A DNA stretch of 64,000 nucleotides from Sinorhizobium terangae (GTDB lineage: Bacteria > Pseudomonadota > Alphaproteobacteria > Rhizobiales > Rhizobiaceae). The notes below the pieces were generated by a model. That model was not told the origin of the DNA. It did no database searches and saw nothing but the letters and a program-made list of their open reading frames with translations. Position numbers and translations under genes: made by a program. Where the stretch lies: positions 1 through 64,000 of the forward strand of contig NZ_WITC01000057.1 of NCBI RefSeq assembly GCF_009601505.1, in the 5' to 3' direction. Numbering within the stretch: the first letter of the stretch is position 1; every line of letters starts with the position of its first letter. Positions 19,176-28,862 of the stretch are shown one piece after another.

Positions 19176-20879
19176 TCAGAAGGTCTGTCCGAGAAGCGTG
19201 GCGAGATGCTCGACGATCGGCCCGACGGCGAGCGCCGGGAAGAAGGTCAACCCGCCGACGACCAGGATGACGCCACCCAGGAGGCCAACGAACAGCGCGC
19301 CATCGGTCGGGAAGGTGCCGGCCGAGGCAGGCACGGTCTTCTTGGTCACGAGCGAGCCAGCGATCGCGAGCGCCGGGATGATCACCAGGAAACGTCCGAT
19401 CAGCATCGAGAGACCGATGGTGATGTTATACCAGGGCGTATTCCCGGTCAGGCCGCCGAAGGCAGAGCCATTGTTGGCCGTACCCGACGTGTAGGCATAG
19501 AGGATCTCCGAAAAGCCGTGCGGGCCTGGATTGGCGATTGACGCTACCGCATTCGGTAAAACCGCTGCGATCGCCGTGAACCCGAGGACCGAAAGCGGGA
19601 CGCAAAGGATGGCAAGAACCGCCATCTTGACCTCTTTCGCCTCGATTTTCTTGCCAAGGTATTCCGGCGTGCGGCCGACCATCAGCCCGGCGACGAAGAT
19701 TGCCAGCACGACGAACAGAAGGATGCCGTAGAAGCCCGCGCCAACGCCGCCGATGATGATTTCGCCAAGCTGCATGTTGATCAACGGGATCAGGCCACCG
19801 AGCGCGGTGAAGCTGTCATGCATGGCGTTGACAGCCCCGCACGACGCCGCTGTGGTGATGGCGGCGAAGAGTGCCGACAAGGGAATGCCGAAACGCACTT
19901 CCTTGCCTTCCATGTTGCCACCCTCCAGGCCAAGCGCATGCACGAGCGGATTGCCTGCAGCCTCCGCCCAATAGCAAACGGCAACGCCCGCGAGGAAGAG
20001 AACGCCCATGGTGGCAAGAATGGCCCAGCCCTGCCGCTGGTTGCCGACCATGCGGCCGAAGACATTGGTGAGAGCCGCGCCGATCGCGAAGATCGAGACC
20101 ATCTGGATCAAGTTCGAGATCGCGTCCGGGTTCTCGAACGGATGCGCCGCATTGGCGTTGAAGAAGCCGCCGCCATTGGTGCCCAGCATCTTGATGGCGA
20201 TCTGCGAGGCGACAGGGCCGACCGCGATCGTCTGTTGCGCGCCTTCAAGCGTCGTCGCGTTGACGTAGGCGCCGAGGGTCTGAGGCACGCCGAGGTAGAC
20301 ATAGACGAGCGTCAGCAAGACACAGATCGGCAGCAGCACGTAGAGTGTGCTTCGGGTCATATCGACCCAGAAATTGCCGATCGACTTTACCGAAGCCCTG
20401 GCAAAGCCGCGGATCAGGGCCACCGCGATGGCAATGCCGGTTGCCGCCGAGACGAAGTTCTGCACCGTCAGTCCGGCCATCTGCACGAGATAGGACATCG
20501 TGCTTTCGCCGCCGTAGTTCTGCCAATTGGTGTTCGTCATGAAGCTCGCCGCCGTGTTGAAGGCAAGCTCTGGCGGGACGGCGCTCATGCCGGCCGGATT
20601 GAACGGCAAGGCGCCCTGTAGGCGTTGGAGGAAATAAAGAAGCAGGAAGCCGGCGAGATTGAAGAACAACAGCGCCGCAGCGTAGGCGGTCCAATGCTGT
20701 TCCTCGCGTTCGCTCGTTCCGGCAATCCGGTAAAGACCGCGCTCGATTGGACCGAAGAGGATCGAAAGAACCGTGCGCTCGCCGTCGAAGACGCGCGTCA
20801 TGTAACCGCCAAGCGGCTTCACGAGCAAAATGATGATCCCGCAGAAGACGAGGATCTGTATCCATCCGTTGAGAGTCAT
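19176..20879 (-). CDS. kdpA: KdpA, potassium-binding channel subunit
   Basis: The 567-residue protein is KdpA, with ten or so helices related to K+ channel/SKT proteins. Selectivity-filter regions include [31 protein letters not shown] and [12 protein letters not shown], with [12 protein letters not shown] in the last repeat. The N-terminus [12 protein letters not shown] is typical. KdpA binds and passes K+ with micromolar affinity. Its stop is 10 bases before the 55-codon ORF and kdpF ends 32 bases upstream, so the genes are clearly one operon. Confidence 0.97.
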   Translation of the reverse strand: MTLNGWIQILVFCGIIILLVKPLGGYMTRVFDGERTVLSILFGPIERGLYRIAGTSEREEQHWTAYAAALLFFNLAGFLLLYFLQRLQGALPFNPAGMSAVPPELAFNTAASFMTNTNWQNYGGESTMSYLVQMAGLTVQNFVSAATGIAIAVALIRGFARASVKSIGNFWVDMTRSTLYVLLPICVLLTLVYVYLGVPQTLGAYVNATTLEGAQQTIAVGPVASQIAIKMLGTNGGGFFNANAAHPFENPDAISNLIQMVSIFAIGAALTNVFGRMVGNQRQGWAILATMGVLFLAGVAVCYWAEAAGNPLVHALGLEGGNMEGKEVRFGIPLSALFAAITTAASCGAVNAMHDSFTALGGLIPLINMQLGEIIIGGVGAGFYGILLFVVLAIFVAGLMVGRTPEYLGKKIEAKEVKMAVLAILCVPLSVLGFTAIAAVLPNAVASIANPGPHGFSEILYAYTSGTANNGSAFGGLTGNTPWYNITIGLSMLIGRFLVIIPALAIAGSLVTKKTVPASAGTFPTDGALFVGLLGGVILVVGGLTFFPALAVGPIVEHLATLLGQTF

Positions 20880-20911
20880 AGGTATGGCTTTCCGAGCATT
20901 AGGCCTGGCGA

Positions 20912-21001
20912 TCAGAACCGCTCCGGGCGAACGACGGCGTGGGTCAGGTAGACGAGAAGAAATACCGTCACCACACCACCGAGAGTGTAATCAATGAGCA
21001 T
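20912..21001 (-). CDS. kdpF: KdpF small subunit
   Basis: This 29-residue frame reads [20 protein letters not shown] and then HAVVRPERF, the classic form of KdpF: one helix followed by the conserved xLxRPERF tail. KdpF is a lipid-like stabiliser of the KdpFABC complex in the inner membrane. Its position just before kdpA is as in other bacteria. GGAGCGCAAAG provides the ribosome site. Confidence 0.93.
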   Translation of the reverse strand: MLIDYTLGGVVTVFLLVYLTHAVVRPERF

Positions 21002-21016
21002 CTTTGCGCTCCGCTA

Positions 21017-21097
21017 TTAGAGGTTGCTGCACGCCCTGACGTAGACAAGCGATAGGGCGAAGAACACGATGCCCATGGCGAGAACGACAACGTCCAT
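21017..21097 (-). CDS. 26-aa membrane peptide at the head of the kdp operon
   Basis: A frame of 26 codons reads MDVVVLAMGIVFFALSLVYV, then RACSNL. The short acidic start, single helix and RAC/DxL-like end match a widespread tiny protein often found directly before kdpF, which is usually left as hypothetical. It ends 15 bases before kdpF. Whether it is a subunit, a leader peptide or a regulator is unknown. The sequence before it (GGAATTATCG) holds a plausible ribosome site. Confidence 0.7.
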   Translation of the reverse strand: MDVVVLAMGIVFFALSLVYVRACSNL

Positions 21098-21428
21098 GTC
21101 GATAATTCCTGTGCGCTGTTTCGACTTACTGCGCTCCCCTGGAGGCGGTGAGAACCGATCGGCGGGCAGACGCAATGGCGTGGACATCCCACTCACCGCA
21201 CGATCGAGGGGTGCGGCGCGCGATGTCAAATTTTGGCGAGAATATGGCTCCGAACCGCATAAAGATTCGAGAGAGGCGGGAAAGGAAAGAAATAGGAAAC
21301 GTATAGGAATTTGGTGATCGGCTGCCTTGGCTCCCGTATCGCCGAAGAGCTGCATACGCGGTGCGAAGGTAACCCTGCTTGCCCGGCGCCGGCGCGTGCC
21401 GGCGACAAGCTGCCTTTCCTGGTCCGAC
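21098..21428 (-). promoter_or_regulatory. kdp operon promoter region
   Basis: About 330 bases lie upstream of the first kdp ORF and should carry the KdpE-controlled promoter. An AT-richer patch occurs around 21270-21320. No KdpE site or sigma motif could be read with confidence. Confidence 0.4.
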
Positions 21429-21593
21429 CTATCTCGCCAAGTCCATGACGACGCCAAGGATGACGATAACGGCGAACATCGCGATCGTGACCGGAATGAT
21501 GCCTTGCAGTTCCGTCGTCAATATCTCGACCGTTGTGGTCGATGGCCTTCGGGTCCGCGCATGCGAGGCCTGTCGGGGGTCTTTGTTCTCCAT
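21429..21593 (-). CDS. Small single-helix membrane protein upstream of kdp
   Basis: A 54-codon frame begins MENKDPRQASHARTRRPSTT, a polar basic segment, and ends with one hydrophobic helix (IIPVTIAMFAVIVILGVVMD, then LAR). GGGCGAA lies before the ATG. In layout it resembles the 55-codon protein between kdpA and kdpB: a basic tail plus a helix. No family was recognised. It may be transcribed with kdp or alone. A further tiny frame (LRLGIVIGTVSIAIALLSWA, then AH) ends at 21612 just upstream but has no good start codon. Confidence 0.45.
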   Translation of the reverse strand: MENKDPRQASHARTRRPSTTTVEILTTELQGIIPVTIAMFAVIVILGVVMDLAR

Positions 21594-22172
21594 TTCGCCC
21601 GCCCCGCCCGATCAATGCGCGGCCCAGCTTAGAAGCGCTATCGCTATCGAGACAGTACCAATGACGATCCCGAGCCGCAGGAAAATTCACAAATCCTCCG
21701 GATAAGGGAGCGCCTCCGCACGCCTCTCATCGGTGACGGCTGGGCGCCGGGTCTGCCGCATATGCGGGGTGAAGTGATCCGTGCCGAGACGGGAATACAT
21801 TTATCGTCGCTCCATCTGTTTTGCCGGATGCCACCCGATACAATCGAAACCTGATCGACCTCGGGCCATCCATGCCGACACGTTATTGGCGCCCCCATAA
21901 CTTTTCGATTGCGGGCTCATGGAAAAGAAGTAGGAACTTCATTTGGATAGCCGGCGACTGCATGGGCGTCTTTCATATCGTCCACTCGCCAGATGGGTTG
22001 CTACGGGAAAGCCGGTGCAGCACGCGGCGGAGAACTTCGATTCCGGCGACCAATCTGGCGGATAGTCGACAGGCGGAAGATGCGTCGCTGCCGGTCGCGC
22101 AGCCCGGCTCAAGAACGCATGCGGGTGCCGTCTGCGCGCCAAGAATGAGTAAGTGGGATTCAACACCGTTAA
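21594..22172. other. Intergenic stretch, no supported gene
   Basis: Apart from the very short hydrophobic frame ending at 21612, frames in this 580-base stretch show no family features or ribosome sites. Nothing further is supported. Confidence 0.3.
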
Positions 22173-22451
22173 TCAGCAGCAGGTCTTGGATGCACCGCCG
22201 CCGGTGTTCAGAAGTTCCAGCGCGAAACGACCATCAGCTAGCTGGAGATATATCTTATAGGATCGGTGTCCCGCGCAGAGTTCCCGAGCGAAAACAACGG
22301 CCTCTCGTCGCGACGGATGTGCCACGTCGGAGCGCTCTCCTTCCTTCCGGACGCGCCAGTGTCGGTCGTAGTCCTGAAACACCCACAACACGACCCCAGA
22401 CTCGGAGCCGTCGTTCGGTTGGCCAATCAGATCCCGAAATTTGAAATTCAT
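22173..22451 (-). CDS. Hypothetical small protein, DUF2188-like pattern
   Basis: The 92-residue protein reads GVVLWVFQDYDRHWRVRKEG, then SDVAHPSRREAVVFARELCAG and YLQLADGRFALELLN. The pattern of a WxVxxEG strand followed by EAVxxAxE recalls DUF2188-type stress or phage-related small proteins, but the match is loose. The ATG at 22451 is preceded by CCGGAGTTTCGCC, a good ribosome site, which supports a real gene. No neighbours on the strand share an operon with it. Confidence 0.5.
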   Translation of the reverse strand: MNFKFRDLIGQPNDGSESGVVLWVFQDYDRHWRVRKEGERSDVAHPSRREAVVFARELCAGHRSYKIYLQLADGRFALELLNTGGGASKTCC

Positions 22452-22934
22452 CGGCGAAACTCCGGATGGAGAGGAATGATGAACCCGACTGCCATATGAA
22501 ATCGAGAGGAGACGCCAAGCAACAGCATAAAGATTTCATATGTACGACCTGCTGCCCTCCTAGTGTTGTATCGCTCAGGCCCGGTTGATTGCCTGCACGG
22601 ACACAACTGGACTACTGCCGGCTCTCAGGAAAGCCGCGATTTTCCCATACGTTCCATCGAAGCACCGGCGCCGACGAAGGCGCAGGTCGCTCGGCCAATT
22701 TCGCTTCCTTGAGATCAAAGAAGATTTCGGCTTCTTCACCAACCCCATCCGCCGAATGGAAGCTCACGTCCACCTGCGCCCGTTCAAATAGAGACATCCC
22801 GCGCGCAAGGAGATCGAGCAGATGAACGCGATCAAGGCGAGACTGGATGGCTCCTGCTGAATGAAGGCTGGTGCGCTACGACCCTCAAATCTTCTTCGCT
22901 CCGTGGTTGCGGACCGGCTGGTGCGAAAAATTCA

Positions 22935-23063
22935 TCAAATGCCGAATGCCGATAGAGTTCCGAACGTCGCGACGGCGAGAACAAGATAGCGTCCCGTCTT
23001 CGCGATTGTTACCAGCAGCAGAAAGGACCACCACGGCTCCCGCATGACACCCGCAAACACAGT
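22935..23063 (-). pseudogene. YqaA/DedA-like membrane protein, C-terminal remnant
   Basis: A short frame reads TVFAGVMREPWWSFLLLVTI, then AKTGRYLVLAVATFG, and stops at 22935. The order AGxMRxPxxxFLLLVxxxKxxRY is typical of the end of YqaA/SNARE-associated family membrane proteins. There is no start and the rest of the gene is absent; it abuts the alcohol dehydrogenase remnant. The neighbouring 22452-22934 stretch shows nothing else I recognise. Confidence 0.5.
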
Positions 23064-23072
23064 GGCACCACG

Positions 23073-23581
23073 TCACCGACACCTATCGAAACAGACGGCC
23101 GCCGCAGCGAGTTGGATCAGTGCCGTGGCCATGCCTCCCCGTGCGTCCTGTACCAGCCGGCGTTAGCCCGGCATGCTGCCCGCCCGCACGAAAAGGGCTC
23201 GATACGCCATAAGCCAGGCTGTGCAAAGAATGGAAGCGACCTCCATTGACATGCGCATTGCGTCGTGGAATGGCGATGTAATCGGCAAAGGTTCCTGGCA
23301 GAAATTCGCTGAAGATGTGCCAGTGGGGGTCCAGCGTCTCGTTGTCTCGCCAATCGTCCCTGCCGACCGTCGGATAGATGGCAACCGGTGTCCCGTCATT
23401 CAGCGTGCCGGCGCCGTCATTGCCCAGAATGATCGGGAACCAAAGAGGATCTGGGTGGTGCGTGATCCCCTGGAGGGTAAAGAGATCGTGCCGGTTCAAG
23501 CTCGCATGCGAGACTTTGACCTCGTAGCAAGTCATCCGGACCTATGGGGCAGGGCTGCTCGCCAATACAAAGCGCCCTCAG
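23073..23581 (-). pseudogene. MDR alcohol dehydrogenase/quinone-reductase-like remnant
   Basis: The pieces read RALCIGEQPCPIGPDDLL in one frame, then VSHASLNRHDLFTLQGI, FPIILGNDGAGTLNDGTPV and GTFADYIAIPRRNAHVNGG in a second, then AYRALFVRAGSMPG in another, then LVQDARGGMATALIQLAAAA. These are the catalytic domain and the first Rossmann strand of a medium-chain dehydrogenase (SLNRxD, GxDxAG). At least three shifts separate the parts, and the C-terminal half is replaced by the YqaA-like remnant. Confidence 0.75.
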
Positions 23582-23748
23582 CGGATATTCCCTGCTGGGG
23601 TTCTCAACCTAGACGGCAAACATTCGACATGGCCTCTCATTGGAAGCTTGATCGGCTCGACAATAGCTTTGGGCAAGGCGCGTCCAAGTGTCGACGAACA
23701 CCTACGCGGAATCCCCTGCCGCACTCCTTATTATCTGAACGAGTGGTT

Positions 23749-24531
23749 TTAAGCGGTAGGTACCATGCCACCGTCGATGACATATTCGGTGCCGGTGATC
23801 GCCCCCGCACGCGATGATGCAAGGAACGTTACAAGATCAGCAACCTCTTTCGGTTTCGTCGGCCGCCCGAGCGGTATACCGCCAAGCGCACCCATGATGA
23901 TCTTTTTGCCACCCTCGTAGTCGGTACCCGCTTCCTTCGCGAGCCGTTCGGCAAGCGCCACGGCCGCATCGGTTTCGATCCAGCCCGGCGACACACGGAC
24001 CACCCTGATCCCCTTTGGGGTCACTTCCTTTGAGAGGCTTTTGCTGTAGGTCGAGAGTGCGGCCTTGGCCGCGGCGTAGGCGGTCGTCGATTCCGGCAGC
24101 GGCAACTCGTGCTGTATCGACGTCACGTGAATGATAACACCAGATCCCCGCGCTATCATTGCCGGCAGAAGTGCCCGGTCGAGCCGAACCGCGGGCATCA
24201 GATTGTGGTTCAGTTCCTTCAGCCATTCCTCGTCGCTCAGCGCAGCAAAGCCACCGGCCGGCGCGCTGGACCCGCCAAGCACGTTGACGACGATGTCGAT
24301 GCCGCCAAAATGGGCCAGCACCTCATCGGCGACCTTCGCACAGCCCTCGGCAGCCATGAGATCGGCAGCTATATAATGGGGACCCTCCGCCTTGGGTTCG
24401 GGCACGGTCCTGGCAGTTGTCGCGACCCGCGCGCCCGCGGCCAGCAAAGCCTGAACCACCGCCGCACCCGTACCCTTTGTGCCGCCCGTCACCAATGCAC
24501 GCTGGCCCTCAAGACCTAGATCGAAGTTCAT
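23749..24531 (-). CDS. SDR-family oxidoreductase
   Basis: The 260-residue protein is a classical [23 protein letters not shown] for the cofactor site, [13 protein letters not shown] in place of NNAG, a Ser in [32 protein letters not shown] for YxxxK, and [12 protein letters not shown] at the end. Many such proteins work as 3-oxoacyl-ACP-like or sugar dehydrogenases. Its ATG overlaps the stop of the upstream NTF2-like gene (TGATG), so the two are translated together. The divergent HxlR regulator very likely controls the pair. Confidence 0.88.
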   Translation of the reverse strand: MNFDLGLEGQRALVTGGTKGTGAAVVQALLAAGARVATTARTVPEPKAEGPHYIAADLMAAEGCAKVADEVLAHFGGIDIVVNVLGGSSAPAGGFAALSDEEWLKELNHNLMPAVRLDRALLPAMIARGSGVIIHVTSIQHELPLPESTTAYAAAKAALSTYSKSLSKEVTPKGIRVVRVSPGWIETDAAVALAERLAKEAGTDYEGGKKIIMGALGGIPLGRPTKPKEVADLVTFLASSRAGAITGTEYVIDGGMVPTA

Positions 24532-24854
24532 CAGGCGATCTCCAGGTGCGCGATCGCATCGCCCGCAAGTACGAAGGCGTAACGAAGGTCGACCGGGCTG
24601 CCGGGGAAGTTACCAGTCAGGTGCGCGGTGACGATGATCTTTCCCCCCTCCTCCTCGGCGGCAATCGGCTCGCAAGAGTACTCGTACTTGGTGGACGACT
24701 CCGCCTTCCATCGAGCAATGGCCTTGCGGCCTGTGTACGTCTGTCTTTCGTCGATCACCACAGCATCAGGGGTGAAGCGGTTGGCAACTGCCGAGCCGTC
24801 CTTTGCGTCGGCAGCGAAATAGTCGGCAACAGGTTTGGGAAGTTTAAGAGGCAT
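24531..24854 (-). CDS. NTF2/SnoaL-like protein
   Basis: The 107-residue protein has the SnoaL/NTF2-like cone fold pattern: [39 protein letters not shown], then [20 protein letters not shown], and IAHLEIA at the end. Such proteins are small enzymes or binding proteins. The ATG at 24854 was chosen because CCGGAGAG lies 6 bases before it; the GTG two codons upstream would be too close. It forms a two-gene operon with the SDR. Confidence 0.85.
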   Translation of the reverse strand: MPLKLPKPVADYFAADAKDGSAVANRFTPDAVVIDERQTYTGRKAIARWKAESSTKYEYSCEPIAAEEEGGKIIVTAHLTGNFPGSPVDLRYAFVLAGDAIAHLEIA

Positions 24855-24871
24855 AATCACTCTCCGGTGTT

Positions 24872-24954
24872 TACTTGCGTACGTATGGAAATTGCCTTAA
24901 CTTCCACAAAGTTCAAGAACGCACGAATAAGTCAGGTACTTACGAAAACGTATG
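24872..24954. promoter_or_regulatory. Direct-repeat operator candidate between HxlR and SDR genes
   Basis: TACTTGCGTACGTATG at 24872-24887 and TACTTACGAAAACGTATG at 24937-24954 are near-identical apart from a two-base insertion and one change. They lie on either side of the divergent promoter space, the second overlapping the HxlR start codon. HxlR proteins often bind such sites next to a divergent SDR gene and lose affinity with reactive aldehydes. Binding here is inferred. Confidence 0.5.
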
Positions 24955-25365
24955 CCCCATCAATACACGCGGGAAACAGCGGCCGAAGGAGTTGAGGCCG
25001 CTCTGAAGCTGCTCGAAGGCCGCTGGAAGCTGGTGATCCTGTTTCACTTATTCGGTGGACGGGTGTTGCGCTTCTCGGACCTGGAACGTGCCATACCGGC
25101 AGTTTCCCAGAAGATGTTGATCCAACAGCTCCGGCAGTTGGAGAATGACGGGATTGTCCGCCGCATTGTTCATCATCAGGTGCCGCCGAAGGTTGAGTAT
25201 TGCCTGACCGATTGGGGACAAGCGCTTTGCCCGGCTCTCGATGCCCTGCTTACATGGGCCGGCCAGCGTGGGGAGAGTCCGAATCCCGATAATTGTCCGC
25301 CAAGCGGGATGCAAATTGGACACCCTGATGACCGTAGCGACGCTGGGCCCCCCGCTGGCAGCTAG
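24952..25365 (+). CDS. HxlR-family transcriptional regulator
   Basis: The 137-residue protein is an HxlR winged helix: ALKLLEGRWKLVILFHLF, then RFSDLERAIPAVSQKMLIQQ, RQLENDGIVRRIVHHQVPPK and VEYCLTDWGQALCPAL. No conserved N-terminal Cys (as in YodB-type sensors) is seen; a Cys is present at position 83 or so, in VEYCLTD. It is divergent from the NTF2/SDR operon and probably represses it. The C-terminal tail after residue 110 is unlike the core and may be partly disordered. Confidence 0.9.
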   Translation: MPHQYTRETAAEGVEAALKLLEGRWKLVILFHLFGGRVLRFSDLERAIPAVSQKMLIQQLRQLENDGIVRRIVHHQVPPKVEYCLTDWGQALCPALDALLTWAGQRGESPNPDNCPPSGMQIGHPDDRSDAGPPAGS

Positions 25366-25411
25366 GCAATCGTCGTCCCAACAGCTACTCGACATTCTTA
25401 GTGTCGCTTCC

Positions 25412-26325
25412 TCAATTTGTGTGGCGCAGTCGCAGCATTCGTGCCCGCAGTAGTTCGGGACCTGCCCTGCCGTACATTGCGGGCTTGAGGGTTTTGAGGC
25501 GATTGATCTGGCCTTCGGCCTGTCCGTTGCTCCAGGGTAGCTCGATGGCGTTGTCGACGGCATCGATGTCTCTGCGCAAAACACATGCGAAAACGCATGA
25601 TCGGAATGCGTTCTGAGTCGATCGCATCGTCGATCCACACGTCCAGTGCTTCCGATCTTTTGCTGCGAAGGATTCCGGTGAAGCGCGTCGCCAGGCCGCA
25701 TCTCGGCGAATGCGGTAGATCCCTGCTTCAGGGCATCGACCTTTCTTGCCTGTCGAGGCGTCAAAAGGCCTCGTGGCTGGATGCACAGCGCCGCGGCAAC
25801 AACTGGCGACATCGCGTGGCCGGTATCCGGATCTCGAACCGATCCCAAGCTGAGCGCGATGGAAGGACACCATCGACGGGCTCTTTTTCGGCACGCCGCC
25901 AAGCTCCCAGCAGGCGCTCCAGATTGGAGAAGCTGCCGGTGTAGCCGCGCTGCTTGACGTCATGATACTGATACCGCCCGCAACGGTTCCCTTCCTTCCA
26001 GATCGGGCAAGGAACGTTTCAAAGTACCATGGTGATGTCGGGTTCAATGCTGCTCGCCGCCTATCTGGCGGAGCCTTGAACTTGAGCCACTTCGCTACGC
26101 TGCGACGCTCATAGCCGGTCCGTCGCGCAATTTCGCTGTAAGACAGACCTGCTGGCGTAAGGCGTGGAGCATCTCGAATATCTCCTCGCGAGCCTGCCTG
26201 TGCGCGAGACGGGCTCGCCGGCGATGTGCCGCAGCCTCGACAATGGCGTCCTCGGACAGGATGGCTCTTCCTGAGGCACGGTCGCAAAGGTTCATCTGTT
26301 CCTCGATTGCCGTACGGAGATTCTA
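25412..26325 (-). pseudogene. ISL3-family transposase, decayed
   Basis: Reading from the right: NLRTAIEEQMNLCDR, EIFEMLHALRQ, then in another frame LSYSEIARRTGYERRSVAKW, and near the left end ELPWSNGQAEGQINRLKTLK followed by YGRAGPELLRARML. These are ISL3 helper-HTH and DDE C-terminal signatures. Several frameshifts occur between them and the N-terminal zinc-finger is missing. No terminal repeats were read. The element is inactive. Confidence 0.75.
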
Positions 26326-26439
26326 AATCCGGGACAGCATTTCCGCTAATCCCCGGACAGTCTTTCGGCGACAAAGAGATCGACTTTCGCACGCGCCGTT
26401 TTGCCATACTGGACATCGATTTGAACGAGGGGCTGATGA

Positions 26440-26560
26440 ATGGCGAGAGGGAAGCAGGCGAGACTTACTGACGTGAAGGTCATTGTCTGCGACTACCCCG
26501 ATGGTCGGCTCGAGATCACCCATGAGGCGACCTCCCTGCCCTACAACACAGCCGGTGCAA
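26440..26560 (+). pseudogene. ISNCY/IS1202-like transposase fragment
   Basis: A short piece reads LTDVKVIVCDYPDGRLEITH, then EATSLPYNT, which matches the C-terminal beta-barrel part of ISNCY (integrase-core type) transposases. The usual FDKLR continuation is not in frame. It ends shortly before the ABC ATPase gene. The remaining space to 26681 shows nothing recognisable. Confidence 0.4.
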
Positions 26561-26681
26561 GTTCCTGGACTGCATGTCGCGGAAAGCTCGACGGTTGCAA
26601 CGGCAACAGTCGAGCGGATGGCGAGGCTCTGGCAAGTCGAGGAGAGCGTCCGCGGCCAAGGCCTGATCGTCCCGCGACGCG

Positions 26682-27800
26682 TCAGGAGGCCTCTGCGACG
26701 ATCGTTACCGGGGTAGGCCGACGCATAGACAAGCCCGTGCTGTCAAAAAGGTGCAGGCTCTCGCTTTTTACAGAGAAAGTTACCTGCATACCCGGAGTTG
26801 GCGCTGTTGCTGCAGGGACCAAGGCGCCGATTTCTGTTCCTGCGGCCTGAAAGGAGACCAGTGCATCGTCCCCGTGGAACTCAACGAGATCGATGGAGCC
26901 GGATAACAAGTTCTCGGCCCCGGCAACGTGGGGGCAGGAAACAAGTGCCGATGGACGTACACCTAGCGTCAGCTCTTGCCCCTCCCTCAGCTCAAAAACT
27001 TGGCGAGACGCGCGGAAACGGAAACCGTCGCCTTCAAGCCTCCACGACTCTCTATCGGAGTGCGCGGTGACATCGAGAAAGTTCATGTTCGGCGTACCTA
27101 TAAACCCCGCTACGAAAAGCGTACGTGGACGTTCGTAGATTTCGGCGGGCGTGCCGATCTGTTCGATCGCGCCGCCCTTCATGAGGACGATGCGGTCGGC
27201 GAGCGTCATCGCCTCCAGTTGGTCATGCGTCACGTAGATCGTCGTCGTCTGCAGTTTCTGGTGCAGGCGGGCGATCTCGATGCGCATGTGGTTGCGCAGC
27301 TTGGCGTCGAGGTTCGACAGCGGTTCGTCGAACAGGAACACCTTGGGCGTCTTGATCATGGCGCGGGCGATTGCCACACGCTGCTGCTGGCCGCCGGATA
27401 GTTCTGTCGGCTTGCGTTCCAGGTACGGATCTAGGCCGAGCGTCGCCGAAACAGCGCGGATGCGCTGGTCGATCTCGGCCTTCGGCACCTTCATGCGCTT
27501 CAAGCCGAAGGCGATATTGTCGTAGATCGTCATGTGCGGGTAGAGCGCGTAATTCTGGAAAACCATGGCAACGCCGCGATCACGCGGTTCCAGCTCGTTG
27601 ACGCGCGTTCCGCCGATCATGACGTCGCCGCCCGAGATCTCCTCGAGGCCGGCAATCATGCGCAGAAGCGTGGACTTGCCGCAGCCGGACGGTCCGAGGA
27701 AGACGATGAACTCGCGGTCGGCGACTTCGAGGTTAAAATCCTTGATGACGTTTATGGCGCCATAGTTCTTGTCGACGTGCGCGCAGACGATGTTCGACAT
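26682..27800 (-). CDS. ABC sugar transporter ATP-binding protein (MalK/UgpC type)
   Basis: The 372-residue protein is a CUT1-type ATPase. Walker A is GPSGCGKST near residue 37, the signature is [16 protein letters not shown], Walker B is [15 protein letters not shown], and the switch His is in [10 protein letters not shown]. The C-terminal TOBE/regulatory domain of about 130 residues ends in the characteristic [16 protein letters not shown]. It energises the permease pair encoded just upstream and probably interacts with them by the Q-loop. It is the last gene of the operon and starts 1 base after the dehydrogenase stop region. Confidence 0.93.
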   Translation of the reverse strand: MSNIVCAHVDKNYGAINVIKDFNLEVADREFIVFLGPSGCGKSTLLRMIAGLEEISGGDVMIGGTRVNELEPRDRGVAMVFQNYALYPHMTIYDNIAFGLKRMKVPKAEIDQRIRAVSATLGLDPYLERKPTELSGGQQQRVAIARAMIKTPKVFLFDEPLSNLDAKLRNHMRIEIARLHQKLQTTTIYVTHDQLEAMTLADRIVLMKGGAIEQIGTPAEIYERPRTLFVAGFIGTPNMNFLDVTAHSDRESWRLEGDGFRFRASRQVFELREGQELTLGVRPSALVSCPHVAGAENLLSGSIDLVEFHGDDALVSFQAAGTEIGALVPAATAPTPGMQVTFSVKSESLHLFDSTGLSMRRPTPVTIVAEAS

Positions 27801-27801
27801 C

Positions 27802-28848
27802 TCATTTACCTCCGCTTTCCATGAGGATCTGCAGCTTCACATCGGTGGGGATGGCAGAGGCGGCGCGCTCGAAGGCCTGGATGCTGTCTTTGAAGTCATA
27901 AGTGTCCGTGATCAGAGGCTTCAGGTCTACCTTGCCGGAGGCTATAAGCTGCAGGGCGCGCTCGAAGATGTTGGCGTAGCGGAACACGGTTTCGAGCCGC
28001 ACTTCCTTGGCGATGGCGCCGGATACGTCGAAATTCACCTGCTCGACCGGCAGGCCGACCATCACCAAGGTGCCGCCCGGGCGCACGAGGTCGAAGATCC
28101 CGCTATAAGCCTTGGCGCTGCCGCTGGCCTCGAACACGAGGTCGGCGCCCCACATGTCGGTTTCTCGGGCGACGACGTCCTTCAGCGATTGCTCGCCGAT
28201 ATTGATTGGCGTGATGCCGGCATAGCCACCAGCGATCGCCAGCTTCTCGGCGCTGAAATCAGAGATGAACACGCGGCTGCAGCCACCGGCGAGCGCGGCC
28301 AGCGCCACCATGATGCCGATCGGTCCACAGCCGATGACGACCGCGACATCGCCCGGGGCGATACGCGCGCGCGCGGCCGCCTGCATGCCGATGGCGAAGG
28401 GTTCGACCATGGCGCCTTCGGCGAAGCTGACATTGTCGGGTAGCTTGTAGGTGAAGGCGGCGGGGTGAACCGCGTAGGGGGTCAGCACACCATGGATCGG
28501 CGGTGTTGCCCAGAAGCGTACGCTCGGATCGACGTTGTAGATGCCGAGCCTGGAGGCCCGCGAAGTGAGGTCGGGAATGCCAGGCTCCATGCAGACGCGG
28601 TCGCCCACGGCGAGACCCCGCACATTGCCGCCGACCTCGACGATCGTGCCTGCGGCCTCATGACCGAGCACCATGGGTTCGCGCAGGACGAAGGGACCGA
28701 TGGCGCCATGCGTGTAATAATGCACGTCGCTGCCGCAAACACCGACGGTGTTGATCCTGATCTTCACGTCATCGGGGCCGAGTTCGACCGGCAAGTCGAT
28801 GTCGCGCATCGAGAGGACGCCCTTTTGCTCAAGAACCAGAGCTTGCAT
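27802..28848 (-). CDS. Zinc-type polyol (sorbitol/xylitol-like) dehydrogenase
   Basis: The 348-residue protein is a medium-chain dehydrogenase of the sorbitol/xylitol type. Catalytic zinc ligands are the Cys in [14 protein letters not shown] and His-Glu in VLGHEAAGT. The coenzyme domain carries [20 protein letters not shown] and [12 protein letters not shown]. The loop that normally holds four zinc-binding cysteines reads [20 protein letters not shown] and has none, so the structural zinc is absent. It likely oxidises the polyol imported by the surrounding ABC system to a ketose. The start has AAGGAA upstream. Confidence 0.9.
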   Translation of the reverse strand: MQALVLEQKGVLSMRDIDLPVELGPDDVKIRINTVGVCGSDVHYYTHGAIGPFVLREPMVLGHEAAGTIVEVGGNVRGLAVGDRVCMEPGIPDLTSRASRLGIYNVDPSVRFWATPPIHGVLTPYAVHPAAFTYKLPDNVSFAEGAMVEPFAIGMQAAARARIAPGDVAVVIGCGPIGIMVALAALAGGCSRVFISDFSAEKLAIAGGYAGITPINIGEQSLKDVVARETDMWGADLVFEASGSAKAYSGIFDLVRPGGTLVMVGLPVEQVNFDVSGAIAKEVRLETVFRYANIFERALQLIASGKVDLKPLITDTYDFKDSIQAFERAASAIPTDVKLQILMESGGK

Positions 28849-28862
28849 CGAGAAATTCCTTT

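Noticed and set aside
22612-22797. 61-codon minus-strand frame
   Set aside because: It has plausible composition but no ribosome site, conserved motif or neighbour to support it.
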